A DNA stretch of 64,000 nucleotides from Bacillus rubiinfantis. GTDB taxonomy: Bacteria; Bacillota; Bacilli; Bacillales; Cytobacillaceae. Of this stretch, positions 51,519 to 60,744 are shown one piece after another; within the stretch, counting starts at the first letter, position 1, and every line of letters starts with the position of its first letter. Under the pieces are notes generated by a model that ran no database searches, was not told the DNA's origin, and saw only the letters and a list, made by a program, of their open reading frames with translations. The translations under genes and the position numbers were made by a program. The stretch covers positions 1 to 64,000 of the forward strand of contig CCFE01000030.1 in the NCBI GenBank assembly GCA_000752035.1. Direction: 5' to 3'.

Positions 51519-53042
51519 TCACGCCTTTTGCTGGGCATCACTATTGTTGGTAATTTTCCGCCAATCTACTGTTTTTAGCCATTGCGCCAGCACTTCAATA
51601 TCCTTAGAAAAAATCCGGTCTTGTTTAATTGACGTAACTTTTTCCCGGCCCTTTTCATAAAAATCCCTCGTTTGCGTTGCCATTTTTTCAACTCCGCGAT
51701 ACTCGACTGCTTGCATGGCACAGATCATCTCAATCGCCAGTACCCGTCTTGCGTTCTGGATAATTTGATAGGCATGCCTTGAGGCAATCGTTCCCATGCT
51801 GACATGATCCTCTTGGTTTGCTGACGAAGGAATCGAATCAACACTAGCTGGGTGAGCCAGGGTTTTATTCTCAGAAACCAGTGCTGCTGCTGCATACTGC
51901 ATAATCATTGCCCCTGATTGTAAACCAGGTTGTGGACTTAAAAATGGGGGCAAGTCATTTAACTGCGGGTTGACGAGCCGTTCAATCCGCCGCTCAGAAA
52001 TATTTGCCAGTTCTGCGACAGCAATTTTCATAAAATCCATAGCAAAGGCAATTGGCTGGCCATGAAAGTTCCCGCCAGAAATTACCATCTCACCATCGTC
52101 AAAGATCAGTGGATTATCAGTCGCCGCATTGATTTCAATCTCCAATTTTTCCTTTACGTAATCAAGTGCCTGCCAGCTGGCCCCATGAACTTGAGGAATG
52201 CAGCGCAGCGAATAGGCATCCTGAACCCGTAATTCGCCCTGCTGTGTCGTTAATAGGCTGTCAGTTAAATAACGGCGGATTCTTGCGGCTGTCGCAATTT
52301 GCTGTTGATAACCGCGAGCAACATGAACCTCCTCCTTAAAGGCGTCGATGATTCCATTCAATCCTTCGATGGTCATTGCGGCGATCAATTCACTTTCATA
52401 GGCCAACTGCTCTGCCTCTAAATAGCCGACAACGCCCATTGCTGTCATCGCCTGAGTACCATTGATTAACGCCAATCCTTCTTTCGCTTCTAACGTAATT
52501 GGCATTAGTCCCTCTTGCTGCAAGGCATTGCCTGCATCCATCCGCATTCCTTTATAAAACACTTCTCCTTCACCAATCAGCACTAACGCCAGGTGAGAAA
52601 GCGGCGCTAGGTCACCGCTGGCTCCAAGTGATCCCTGCTGAGGAATAATCGGGATAATATTACGATTCACTAACTCCAGAAGCAGCTTGATAACGAGCGG
52701 ACGGATTCCCGAAAAGCCTTTTAATAAGGCATTTGCACGCAGGAGTACCATCGCTTTAGCGACCACCTCTGGAAAAGGTTCGCCAACACCGCAGGCATGA
52801 GAGCGAATCAGATTTAATTGCAAGTCATGGACATGTTCCTTGCCAATAAGGACATCACTGAATTTACCAAAGCCGGTCGTAATTCCGTATACAACTCTTT
52901 TCTCAGCGACAATTCGTTCCACCGCCTCCCTGCTCTTCGCCGCAGCAGCGATACTCTCAGGAGAAGCACAAACCTTCTCACCATGAAATAATACCTTTCG
53001 CAGTTCTTCTAATGTTAAGCCATTCCCTGTTAATGTAATCAT
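51519..53042 (-). CDS. hutH: Histidine ammonia-lyase
   Basis: A 507-residue lyase that converts histidine to urocanate and ammonia, the first step of histidine use. The MIO cofactor forms from Ala141-Ser142-Gly143 in GSLGASGDLAPLSHLAL. YGITTGFGKF and NFHGQPIAFAMDF are further family parts. The other hut genes (hutU, hutI, hutG) are not in the window, so it stands alone here. GAGGAGTGG precedes the ATG. A terminator-like hairpin and a palindrome-bearing promoter precede it, suggesting induced expression. Confidence 0.95.
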   Translation of the reverse strand: MITLTGNGLTLEELRKVLFHGEKVCASPESIAAAAKSREAVERIVAEKRVVYGITTGFGKFSDVLIGKEHVHDLQLNLIRSHACGVGEPFPEVVAKAMVLLRANALLKGFSGIRPLVIKLLLELVNRNIIPIIPQQGSLGASGDLAPLSHLALVLIGEGEVFYKGMRMDAGNALQQEGLMPITLEAKEGLALINGTQAMTAMGVVGYLEAEQLAYESELIAAMTIEGLNGIIDAFKEEVHVARGYQQQIATAARIRRYLTDSLLTTQQGELRVQDAYSLRCIPQVHGASWQALDYVKEKLEIEINAATDNPLIFDDGEMVISGGNFHGQPIAFAMDFMKIAVAELANISERRIERLVNPQLNDLPPFLSPQPGLQSGAMIMQYAAAALVSENKTLAHPASVDSIPSSANQEDHVSMGTIASRHAYQIIQNARRVLAIEMICAMQAVEYRGVEKMATQTRDFYEKGREKVTSIKQDRIFSKDIEVLAQWLKTVDWRKITNNSDAQQKA

Positions 53043-53078
53043 TCAATCCCACTCCTCTACCACTTTAGTAAAATAAAG

Positions 53079-53130
53079 AAAGAGGCTGGATTCCATTTTC
53101 TTAACGAATTTGGAGTCCAGCCTCTTTTAT
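53079..53130 (-). promoter_or_regulatory. Terminator-like hairpin in the hutH leader (possible attenuator)
   Basis: AAGAGGCTGGATTCCA and TGGAGTCCAGCCTCTT pair over 16 bp with one G-U. On the minus strand a U-rich tail follows, and the hairpin ends 36 bases before the hutH start. B. subtilis hut uses HutP antitermination at a similar place; no hutP is seen here. Confidence 0.6.
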
Positions 53131-53206
53131 TTGTTTTATATGATTGTTTTTTCGCTGATGTTTCATATCCTTCACCTATGCTTACCATTATTTTTACGTT
53201 AATACT

Positions 53207-53236
53207 ATTGTATTGGAGAAAAACCAATACTGTCAA
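53207..53236 (-). promoter_or_regulatory. SigmaA promoter of hutH with palindromic operator
   Basis: TTGACA (53236-53231) and TACAAT (53212-53207) are 18 bases apart. The spacer is filled by the perfect palindrome GTATTGG-AGAAAAA-CCAATAC (53210-53230), a likely repressor site. Confidence 0.6.
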
Positions 53237-53387
53237 CAAAATTTTCTGAATTTTAACACGATAATACTTTAGTGAGATAACATAACAAAGGTGTTTTTTC
53301 CCCTTAGGGCTTTTTCCCAAAACGTGCACATGCTAGACGTATTGTGATAAAGCTATTATTGAACCTCACTTCAAGAAAAAATAAAAC

Positions 53388-53428
53388 AAAAAAAGCTTTC
53401 TATACGATAATACTTGTATAGAAAGCCG
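53388..53428 (-). terminator. Terminator of topB
   Basis: GGCTTTCTATAC and GTATAGAAAGC pair on the minus strand with a T7 tail, a few bases after the topB stop. Confidence 0.85.
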
Positions 53429-53432
53429 AATA

Positions 53433-55622
53433 TTATTTTAGATTCAAATTTTTTAAAGCATCAGCCAAAGCTGTGTTAAGTGGCTCTGCTTCCTTGTTTT
53501 GGTTTTTTAAGTACTTCTGCACCGTACGTTTATCCACGTTACCCTTAGATTCCTTTTTACGGCGTGCTTCGAAAGCAGATAGCTTCTCACGATATCCGCA
53601 TTTACAAGCAAAGATTTGTCCTTCTCCTTCACCGCGAAGTTCGAGTTTTTTGTGGCATTGCGGGCAGCGAGCATTGGTAACGCGAGAGACATTTTTTCGA
53701 TATCCACATTCGCGGTCTTGGCACACCAGCATTTTGCCTTTTTTACCATTCACTTCAAGCATTGGCTTTCCGCAGTCTGGACAACTTTTTGTAGAGATAT
53801 TGTCGTGTTTAAACTTTTTATTACTTGTTTTAATTTCCGCGACAATCTCTTTTGTATATTTTTTCATTTCATTGATAAAGACTTCTTTTTTCAATTTACC
53901 ATGGGCAATTTGATCAAGCTTTTGTTCCCACTGGGCTGTTAGGGAAGGAGACTTTAGCTCCTCTGGCACTAAATCTAATAATTGCCGCCCTTTGGATGTA
54001 AGGTAAATGTCTTTGCCACGCTTTTCGATAAGGAATGAATTGAACAGTTTATCAATAATATCAGCACGGGTCGCCACGGTCCCTAAACCGCCCGTTGATT
54101 TTAACGTATCGACAAGGCGTTTATCCTCGGTTTCCATGTACTTCCCTGGATTTTCCATCGCCGATAAAAGACCCGCTTCAGTGAAGCGTGCCGGCGGCTT
54201 TGTTGCGCCGGATGTTTGGGCAATTAAGCTTACCTTTAATGTTTCGCCTTTTTCAATCCTTGGTAAAATCTGCTCTTTTAGATCATCACTTTCATCATCA
54301 TCTTCCAAGTGATGATTGTAAACTTCTTTCCAGCCCATTGATAGGATGGTTTTCCCTCTGGCAACAAAGTTTTCCTCACCGATCTTCGCCCGAAGCGTTA
54401 ATTGTTCATATTCAAAGGCTGGAAGCAAGACTGCGAGGAATCTTTTAATCACTAAATCATAAATTTTTCGCTCTTTATCGGTGAAAGCCGAATAATTCAC
54501 ATATCCCTCAGTTGGAATAATTGCATGGTGATCGGATACTTTGCTATCATCGACAAATGCCTTGGAAGCCTTAATTGGCTGTTTTAAAATTTTGTTTATT
54601 AGAACACGATATTCACCAACTGCACACGCCCTAAGTCGCTCCGGAATCGTCGGAACAATATCAGATGAAATAAAGCGTGAATCGGTGCGGGGATACGTTA
54701 ACACCTTATGCTGCTCATACAGCTTTTGCATAATATTTAACGTCTCCTTCGCGGAGTAACCGAATATTTTATTGGCATCACGCTGCAATTCTGTTAAATC
54801 ATAAAGTCCCGGTGAAAATGACTTCTTCGGCTTCCTTTCAATCTCCGTTACAATGGCATTTTCAGTCCCTAATTTTTTCACAATGGCCTCTATTGATTCT
54901 TTATTAAAACTGCGGCTGTTCCCTTTTGCATCCTGCCAAGTCAGTTTCAGTTTAGCCGTTGTCTGGGCCTCAATCCCGTAATAGGTTTGTGGTTTGAAGT
55001 TTTTGATTTCCTCCTCGCGAGCTGCGATGATTGCTACAGTTGGAGTTTGGACACGGCCACAGTTAAGCTGCGCATTAAATCGGGTTGTTAAAGCACGGGT
55101 TGCATTAAGACCGATATACCAGTCAGCCTCAGAGCGGGCAACAGCTGAGAAATACAGGTTCTCATACGCTTTTCCCGGCTTCAAAGACTTGAATCCATCT
55201 TTAATCGCCTTATCTGTTACAGAAGAAATCCAAAGACGTTTGATTGGTTTGTTTACTTTCGCTTTTGCAATAATCCAGCGGGCAACTAATTCGCCTTCAC
55301 GGCCACTATCTGTTGCAATGATAATTTCTCCTACATCGGAACGAAGTAGTTGGCTTTTTACCGCATTAAATTGCTTACCTGTTTGCTTGATAACAACAAG
55401 CTTTAGCTCATTAGGCAGCATTGGTAAGTCTTCTAATTTCCACGTTTTATATTTATCATTGTAGACCTCAGGATCAGCTAACGTAACCAGATGTCCTAGA
55501 GCCCACGTGACAATGTATTTATCACCTTCTAAAAAACCATTTCCTTTTTTATTGCAATTTAATACTCGGGCTATATCGCGAGCAACAGAAGGTTTTTCAG
55601 CTAAAACAACACTTTTTTTCAC
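53433..55622 (-). CDS. topB: DNA topoisomerase III
   Basis: A 729-residue type IA topoisomerase. It has an N-terminal Toprim domain (VVLAEKPSVA, then TDSGREGE at 105-111), the catalytic Tyr310 in LTYPRTDSRFIS, and C-terminal zinc-ribbon modules (CPDCGKPM, CPQCHKK). It resolves catenated DNA and recombination intermediates. The length matches B. subtilis TopB. The GTG at 55622 (KKSVVLAEKPS) is used; residues upstream of it have no family likeness. GAAAGGG precedes it. It is transcribed alone. Confidence 0.94.
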   Translation of the reverse strand: MKKSVVLAEKPSVARDIARVLNCNKKGNGFLEGDKYIVTWALGHLVTLADPEVYNDKYKTWKLEDLPMLPNELKLVVIKQTGKQFNAVKSQLLRSDVGEIIIATDSGREGELVARWIIAKAKVNKPIKRLWISSVTDKAIKDGFKSLKPGKAYENLYFSAVARSEADWYIGLNATRALTTRFNAQLNCGRVQTPTVAIIAAREEEIKNFKPQTYYGIEAQTTAKLKLTWQDAKGNSRSFNKESIEAIVKKLGTENAIVTEIERKPKKSFSPGLYDLTELQRDANKIFGYSAKETLNIMQKLYEQHKVLTYPRTDSRFISSDIVPTIPERLRACAVGEYRVLINKILKQPIKASKAFVDDSKVSDHHAIIPTEGYVNYSAFTDKERKIYDLVIKRFLAVLLPAFEYEQLTLRAKIGEENFVARGKTILSMGWKEVYNHHLEDDDESDDLKEQILPRIEKGETLKVSLIAQTSGATKPPARFTEAGLLSAMENPGKYMETEDKRLVDTLKSTGGLGTVATRADIIDKLFNSFLIEKRGKDIYLTSKGRQLLDLVPEELKSPSLTAQWEQKLDQIAHGKLKKEVFINEMKKYTKEIVAEIKTSNKKFKHDNISTKSCPDCGKPMLEVNGKKGKMLVCQDRECGYRKNVSRVTNARCPQCHKKLELRGEGEGQIFACKCGYREKLSAFEARRKKESKGNVDKRTVQKYLKNQNKEAEPLNTALADALKNLNLK

Positions 55623-55884
55623 TATAATTAAGCACCCTTTCAGAAACACTCTAAACTTAAATATAGCATACATGTTTATAAGATTCGAGAAGGCTGCAAA
55701 CAATTAAAGCCTAACACCCTCTATTATTTCTACGGTCAGCCGTACTAAATCGGGCCGGTTACTTATTAAAAAGTTGATTCACGTTCCAACTCCGAGTACC
55801 AGTAAGATCATTAGACTTTCAGTTTCTTTTTTACCTCAAAACCGCTACAATAAAGGAAGATTCTGAAAAAGGAGACGTATACAT

Positions 55885-57117
55885 ATGAGTGAATTTCAAC
55901 AAAACCTAGAAAAATATGCGGAGCTTGCTGTAAAAGTTGGTATCAATGTCCAAAAGGGACAGACTGTCGTGATCAACGCCAGCCTAGATGCAGCTGAGTT
56001 TGTTCGCCTTGCAGTGAAAAAGGCGTATGAAGCTGGGGCCTTAAACGTGATTGTCAATTGGAGCGATGATACCGTCAACAGAACCAAGTATGACTTAGCA
56101 CCGGATGAAGCCTTTAATGAATATCCAGAATGGCGAGCGAAAGAACAGGAAGAACTCGTGAAAAAAGGTGCTGCCTTTATGTCGGTTGTTTCCAGTAGTC
56201 CTGACTTACTCAAAGGTGTGAAACCAGAGCGAATTGCCAATTTTAACAAGGCAGCCGGCAAGGCGCTATCGAAGTTCCGCCAAGCAATTCAATCCGATAA
56301 AATCAGCTGGACGGTCGTTGCTGCTGCTTCTCCAGCCTGGGCTGCCAAAGTTTTCCCCGATGCACCGATTGACCAACAAGTAGCCTTATTATGGGATGCC
56401 ATTTTTAAAGCTGTCCGGGTCAACACCAATAATCCAGTGGAAGCTTGGAAAAAACATGATGCTACATTGCACGAAAAAGTAAAATATTTAAATGAAAAAC
56501 ACTATACAAAGCTGCACTACCGGGCACCAGGAACCGACCTTACTATCGAATTGCCGAAGACACATCTCTGGGTTGGCGCCGGTAGCGTCAATGAAAATGG
56601 CGTCGAGTTTATGGCCAACATGCCAACCGAAGAAGTATTTACCGTGCCATTCAAAACCGGTGTTAACGGAACTGTTGCCAGCACAAAGCCGCTCAGCTAC
56701 GGCGGAAATATTATTGACAACTTCTCAATTACCTTTGAAAATGGAAAAATTGTCAGCGTAAAAGCGGAGGAAGGTGAAGATGTTCTCAAGCATTTGGTGG
56801 AGACTGACGAAGGCTCGCACTACCTTGGTGAAGTTGCCCTTGTCCCGTATGATTCACCGATTTCGCAATCAAACATCCTTTTCTTTAACACACTGTTTGA
56901 TGAAAATGCCTCTAACCACCTGGCGATTGGCAGTGCTTACGCGTTCTGTATTGAGGGCGGCAAAAGCATGACGTCTGAGGAGCTGAAGGAAAACGGTTTA
57001 AACGAAAGTATTACCCATGTCGATTTCATGATCGGTTCTGCTGAAATGGACATTGACGGCATCACCGCTGACGGAACTAGCGAGCCAATTTTTAGAAAAG
57101 GCACTTGGGCATTTTAA
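55885..57117 (+). CDS. ampS: Aminopeptidase, M29 family
   Basis: A 410-residue thermophilic-type metallo-aminopeptidase, close in length and sequence to B. subtilis AmpS. It opens with LEKYAELAVKVGINVQKGQTV and carries the family region HYRAPGTDLTIELPKTHLW, followed by EFMANMPTEEVFTVP and VDFMIGS with metal ligands (Glu, His and Asp). It releases N-terminal residues in the cytoplasm using a bivalent metal ion. AAAGGAG precedes the ATG. It ends at a strong terminator. Confidence 0.92.
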   Translation: MSEFQQNLEKYAELAVKVGINVQKGQTVVINASLDAAEFVRLAVKKAYEAGALNVIVNWSDDTVNRTKYDLAPDEAFNEYPEWRAKEQEELVKKGAAFMSVVSSSPDLLKGVKPERIANFNKAAGKALSKFRQAIQSDKISWTVVAAASPAWAAKVFPDAPIDQQVALLWDAIFKAVRVNTNNPVEAWKKHDATLHEKVKYLNEKHYTKLHYRAPGTDLTIELPKTHLWVGAGSVNENGVEFMANMPTEEVFTVPFKTGVNGTVASTKPLSYGGNIIDNFSITFENGKIVSVKAEEGEDVLKHLVETDEGSHYLGEVALVPYDSPISQSNILFFNTLFDENASNHLAIGSAYAFCIEGGKSMTSEELKENGLNESITHVDFMIGSAEMDIDGITADGTSEPIFRKGTWAF

Positions 57118-57140
57118 TCCTGCAACAATCCTGTTAATAG

Positions 57141-57184
57141 TCCCAAAGCTGTCATTCGCAAACTGACAGACTTTGGGATTTTTT
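57141..57184 (+). terminator. Terminator of ampS
   Basis: TCCCAAAGCTGTCA and TGACAGACTTTGGGA form a long stem followed by TTTTTT. Confidence 0.88.
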
Positions 57185-57280
57185 AGCACGCACAAGCCAA
57201 CCCACCAACCTCCAGTTAGGTTTATTTTTTTAGCCTAAAACGGTACAATGTTAAAACAACCAAAGGAGGGACTTATTTTC

Positions 57281-57676
57281 ATGTGGGATGAGTTTAAACA
57301 ATTTGCGATGAAAGGGAATGTGATTGATCTTGCTGTGGGGGTCATCATTGGCGGAGCTTTTGGGAAAATCGTATCTTCACTTGTCGATAATATTCTTATG
57401 CCATTTATTGGGCTTATCATGGGTTTAGGGCATGTTAACTTTACCGACCTTTCCATTGGAAAATTTCAATACGGCCAATTTATTCAAACAGTGGTAAATT
57501 TCTTTATTATCGCTTTTTCCGTCTTCCTGCTGGTTAAATTTTTAAATCGGTTTAAAAAGAAGCAAGAGCTCCCTAAAGAAGAGGCAAAAACGGCTCGTAC
57601 CGAGGAATTATTAGCGGAAATTCGTGACTTGTTAAAAGAGGATAAAGATTTTTTGCGAAAAAATGAAACATCTTGA
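57281..57676 (+). CDS. mscL: Large-conductance mechanosensitive channel
   Basis: A 131-residue membrane channel that opens under osmotic downshock. The MscL signature is complete: MWDEFKQFAMKGNVIDLAVG, then GGAFGKIVSSLVDNILMPFIG in TM1, a second membrane segment (FIQTVVNFFIIAFSVFLLVKF), and a charged C-terminal helix (EELLAEIRDLLKED). The ATG at 57281 follows AAAGGAGGG; an ATG 33 bases upstream lacks a site. It is separate from ampS and followed closely by the BI-1 gene. Confidence 0.95.
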   Translation: MWDEFKQFAMKGNVIDLAVGVIIGGAFGKIVSSLVDNILMPFIGLIMGLGHVNFTDLSIGKFQYGQFIQTVVNFFIIAFSVFLLVKFLNRFKKKQELPKEEAKTARTEELLAEIRDLLKEDKDFLRKNETS

Positions 57677-57727
57677 CCATTCTTTCGTATATCTTTACTG
57701 TAAGACTATTAAATGAGGTGAAGGAAT

Positions 57728-58366
57728 TTGTATAATACACAAACATCAACAAACTTTATGCCTTCTGTATTACGGACATTTGCCTTGTCTCTTGCCATCG
57801 CCTTCGTAGGCACCATGGCCGGCGTATATGTCCCGCCTAGCTTATTTTTACCATTGTCGATTTTAGAATTAGTTATGATTATTGCTGCTGTCTTTTTCAG
57901 ACGGAGAAAGGCAATCTCTTATTCGTTCTTATATATCTTTACGTTTATTTCAGGCGTAACCTTGTACCCAATCGTTGCCTATTATGCAGCAACAGCAGGT
58001 GCCAATGTCGTGATTAATGCTTTTGCAACGACAACCGTTGTCTTTTCCGGTGTTGCGTTTTATGCCGCGAAATCCAAACGTAATTTTTCATTCCTAGGTG
58101 GTTTCCTATTAGCTGCCCTGTTAGCGTTAGTGGCCATTTCAATCTTTAACATCTTCTTCCCGCTCAGCTCAACAGGAATGCTTGCCTTCTCGTTCATCGG
58201 GGTATTGGTATTCAGCGGTTACGTTCTCTTTGACATCAGCCGGATGAAACATTACGGTGTCAGTGCCGAGGAAGTACCATTAATGGCTCTAAGCCTATAT
58301 CTAGATTTCATTAACCTGTTCATCAGCATCCTCCGTATCTTTGGAATTCTTGGAAGCAGGGATTAA
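57728..58366 (+). CDS. Bax inhibitor-1 family membrane protein
   Basis: A 212-residue protein with seven hydrophobic segments. FIGVLVFSGYVLFDISRMKH, LSLYLDFINLFISILRIFG and the acid-rich end of the last segments mark the BI-1/YetJ family, Ca2+-leak channels controlled by pH. It starts at TTG after GAGGTGAAGG. It lies 51 bases after mscL in the same direction and may share its transcript. The exact member (YetJ or another) is not certain. Confidence 0.85.
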   Translation: MYNTQTSTNFMPSVLRTFALSLAIAFVGTMAGVYVPPSLFLPLSILELVMIIAAVFFRRRKAISYSFLYIFTFISGVTLYPIVAYYAATAGANVVINAFATTTVVFSGVAFYAAKSKRNFSFLGGFLLAALLALVAISIFNIFFPLSSTGMLAFSFIGVLVFSGYVLFDISRMKHYGVSAEEVPLMALSLYLDFINLFISILRIFGILGSRD

Positions 58367-58372
58367 ACAGGA

Positions 58373-58404
58373 ACAAGGAGCTTGGCCATCAAGCTCCTTG
58401 TTTT
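58373..58404. terminator. Terminator shared by BI-1 and flippase genes
   Basis: AACAAGGAGCTTG and CAAGCTCCTTGTT with T7. The right arm includes the end of the flippase coding region. Confidence 0.85.
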
Positions 58405-59735
58405 TTTGATTTAGCCTGTGGTAAAACACCCTTCAAGAAAAAGGTCACTCCGATTTTCTTACAAATGGTTAAATAATGCATGAGTGCCAGCAAAACAGCC
58501 TCTGTGTTCATCCCAATAATGACCCCGTTCATCCGCCACTCTGGGAGTGATCCAAGCCAGAGAATTAACGCAAACGAAATCACCGTCGACCAAATAATAT
58601 GGAAAAATGCCTCTTTAATCATATCGAGCCCAATCATAAACGCCTGCATCGGCATGATAAAATAATGAAATAGGAAGAATGGCCAAAGCAGTTGTAAATA
58701 GATTGCCGACGTATCTGATTTGAAAAACAACGAAGTGAGCTGCGGTGCGAAAAAATAAAACACCGCCACCGCGATAGTGCCATAACCGAGCGTTAAGAAC
58801 ATGACCTGTTGAAGCATTTTTTGCAGATGGGAAAAATTCCGTTTGGCATATGTTTTCGAAACAGCAGGAATCAGTACAATCAATAACGAATGGGCAATAA
58901 AGGCTGGGAAAAAACCAATTGATGCTGCTACACCCATAAGCATCCCAAAATGCTCTGTCGCTTCAACTGCCGTGATACCGGAATGAACTAAGGCAGCCTT
59001 TATTAGAAACGGCTGAATAGCATTTGTAAAAGCAGAAAACAAGCGCATGCCCGTACTCGGAATGGAAACAGCCATTAAATTTTTCCGTACCAGATTTCGA
59101 TTTAAGTTTGAGAAAGGCTGCTTCTTTACCTGTTGATATTGAATAATAAACATAAAGACCAAATAAAGAAACACTACAATCTCACTGCCAATTAAGGTGC
59201 TGATGGCGACCAGTAATGAGGTTTCCGCTGTGAATTTAAAAAAACGAAAAACCACAAATAAGACAATAAGTTGAATGATTTTTCGCAAAAAATTGGCCAC
59301 CGCGATTTTCCCCATCTGTTGACGCCCCATAAAATAGCCGCGCGCAACAGAAGTGAAGGAAATTACGGGAATCAGAATAATAACTAGCCAGCGTACATAT
59401 GGATGGTACGTATGAAATACCGGGATAAACGGCAACAGCAGTGTACCTAGAATCAGCATTATCCCGGTTGAGATAAGCGCGATGGTAATCGCATGGTGCA
59501 TGATGCTGCGATGATATCGTTCTTCACGCTCGGCAATAAATTTAGAAATGGACACGGGCAACTCAAAGCTTGATAATAGGACAATTAAAAAAATTGTTGG
59601 CAAAATTGACATGTACAGTCCTAAACCATGAGAGCCAAGCTCCCTTGCAAGGATCATATTGACGAGAATTTCAATACCCTCTCCCAAAAATGCGGTGACA
59701 ACTAAAAACAGGATGCCGCGGTAATAAATGGACAA
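58389..59735 (-). CDS. MATE-like oligosaccharide flippase (SpoVB-type)
   Basis: A 448-residue protein with about 12-14 membrane segments of the polysaccharide transporter/MVF superfamily. It opens RGILFLVVTAFLGEGIEILVNMILARELGSHGLG (quoted in part: NMILARELGSHGLG), the usual start of SpoVB-like flippases, and has FPAFIAHSLLIVLIPAVSK in the middle. It moves lipid-linked sugars across the membrane, possibly for sporulation or capsule synthesis. It is somewhat shorter than B. subtilis SpoVB (518), so I do not assign a symbol. Confidence 0.8.
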   Translation of the reverse strand: MSIYYRGILFLVVTAFLGEGIEILVNMILARELGSHGLGLYMSILPTIFLIVLLSSFELPVSISKFIAEREERYHRSIMHHAITIALISTGIMLILGTLLLPFIPVFHTYHPYVRWLVIILIPVISFTSVARGYFMGRQQMGKIAVANFLRKIIQLIVLFVVFRFFKFTAETSLLVAISTLIGSEIVVFLYLVFMFIIQYQQVKKQPFSNLNRNLVRKNLMAVSIPSTGMRLFSAFTNAIQPFLIKAALVHSGITAVEATEHFGMLMGVAASIGFFPAFIAHSLLIVLIPAVSKTYAKRNFSHLQKMLQQVMFLTLGYGTIAVAVFYFFAPQLTSLFFKSDTSAIYLQLLWPFFLFHYFIMPMQAFMIGLDMIKEAFFHIIWSTVISFALILWLGSLPEWRMNGVIIGMNTEAVLLALMHYLTICKKIGVTFFLKGVLPQAKSKKQGA

Positions 59736-59874
59736 TTCGGATTCTCCCTTTGCAATAGTCTCTTATAGTCCAGCGTAAAGGAAAACCCCACTGCTGAACG
59801 TGTTACTTCATCAATATATGAGACAAGGCTAGGGAATAGTAGGAATTTTTGGAGTAGTGATTTAACATTCGCCG

Positions 59875-60618
59875 TTATGGCATTAAATAGCCACCGCTGA
59901 CACTGATGCACTCCCCGTTCACATAGCTGGAATCATCACTTGACAAAAATGAGACGACAGAGGCGACTTCCTCCGGGTTACCCATTCTGCCGGCTGGAGT
60001 CAGCATAATCGCCATCATTTTAATATTTTCAGGAATTGTTTTTGTCATTTCTGTATCAATATGTCCTGGAGCTACGGCATTGACGGTAATATTCTTGCTA
60101 CCGTTTTCCTTTGCCAACGTTCTCGTTAACCCAATTACTCCCGCTTTAGCCGCGCTATAATTGGCTTGCCCCATATTGCCCCAGCTTGAACTTGAGGAGA
60201 TATTCACAATCTTGCCGTACTCCTGCTGCCGCATGTTGGGAATGACAGCCTGGCACGTATAGAACATACTGTTCAGATTCACATTGATGACAGAATGCCA
60301 TTGCTCCAGCGTCATTTTATGAAAAAAAGCATCCCTGGTAATTCCAGCATTGTTGACCAATATGTCAATTTTCCCAAACCTTTCATAGATTTTTGCAAAA
60401 ACAGCATTAACTTCCTCTCGGTCAGAGACATTACACTGTAGGGCGAATACTCTCTCGCCAGATCGATCAAGCTGCAAAACAGTTTCTTGTAGTTTCTCTA
60501 GATTTACATCTAAGGCAGCAATGGTGGCACCATCTACAAAAAGCCGTTCCACAATCCTCGCCCCAATCCCTTGGGCTGCCCCGGTCACCACCGCTATTTT
60601 ATTTACTAATTTTCCCAT
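59875..60618 (-). CDS. Short-chain dehydrogenase/reductase (FabG/PhaB-like)
   Basis: A 247-residue SDR enzyme. The NADP-binding loop is TGAAQGIG (12-19), NNAG follows at ~89-92, the catalytic pair is Tyr154 and Lys158 in YSAAK, and the end is VSGGYLMP. It is close to 3-oxoacyl-ACP reductase and acetoacetyl-CoA reductase. The substrate cannot be fixed from sequence. Acyl-chain or polyhydroxyalkanoate work is likely. It is transcribed alone, with GGAGGAT upstream of the ATG. Confidence 0.85.
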   Translation of the reverse strand: MGKLVNKIAVVTGAAQGIGARIVERLFVDGATIAALDVNLEKLQETVLQLDRSGERVFALQCNVSDREEVNAVFAKIYERFGKIDILVNNAGITRDAFFHKMTLEQWHSVINVNLNSMFYTCQAVIPNMRQQEYGKIVNISSSSSWGNMGQANYSAAKAGVIGLTRTLAKENGSKNITVNAVAPGHIDTEMTKTIPENIKMMAIMLTPAGRMGNPEEVASVVSFLSSDDSSYVNGECISVSGGYLMP

Positions 60619-60684
60619 CCTATTATCCTCCTGGTTCTATGATTTAATAATTTTAAAAATTCCATAAATTAATAGTAGCATATA

Positions 60685-60735
60685 AAAGGGTGTCAGGCAC
60701 CATGTGAAAATTTCACATGGTGCCTGACACCCTTT
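60685..60735. repeat. Perfect 51 bp palindrome with GTGTCAGGCACC arms
   Basis: Two 25-base arms beginning AAAGGGTGTCAGGCACC are exact inverted copies around one A. On the minus strand it ends in CCCTTTTAT and can act as the terminator of the lia operon. It shares its core with repeats at 34189 and 41528. Confidence 0.9.
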
Positions 60736-60744
60736 GTAACAAAA

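Noticed and set aside
53057..53329. 90-residue minus-strand frame upstream of hutH
   Set aside because: It spans the promoter palindrome and the leader hairpin, and shows no coding character.
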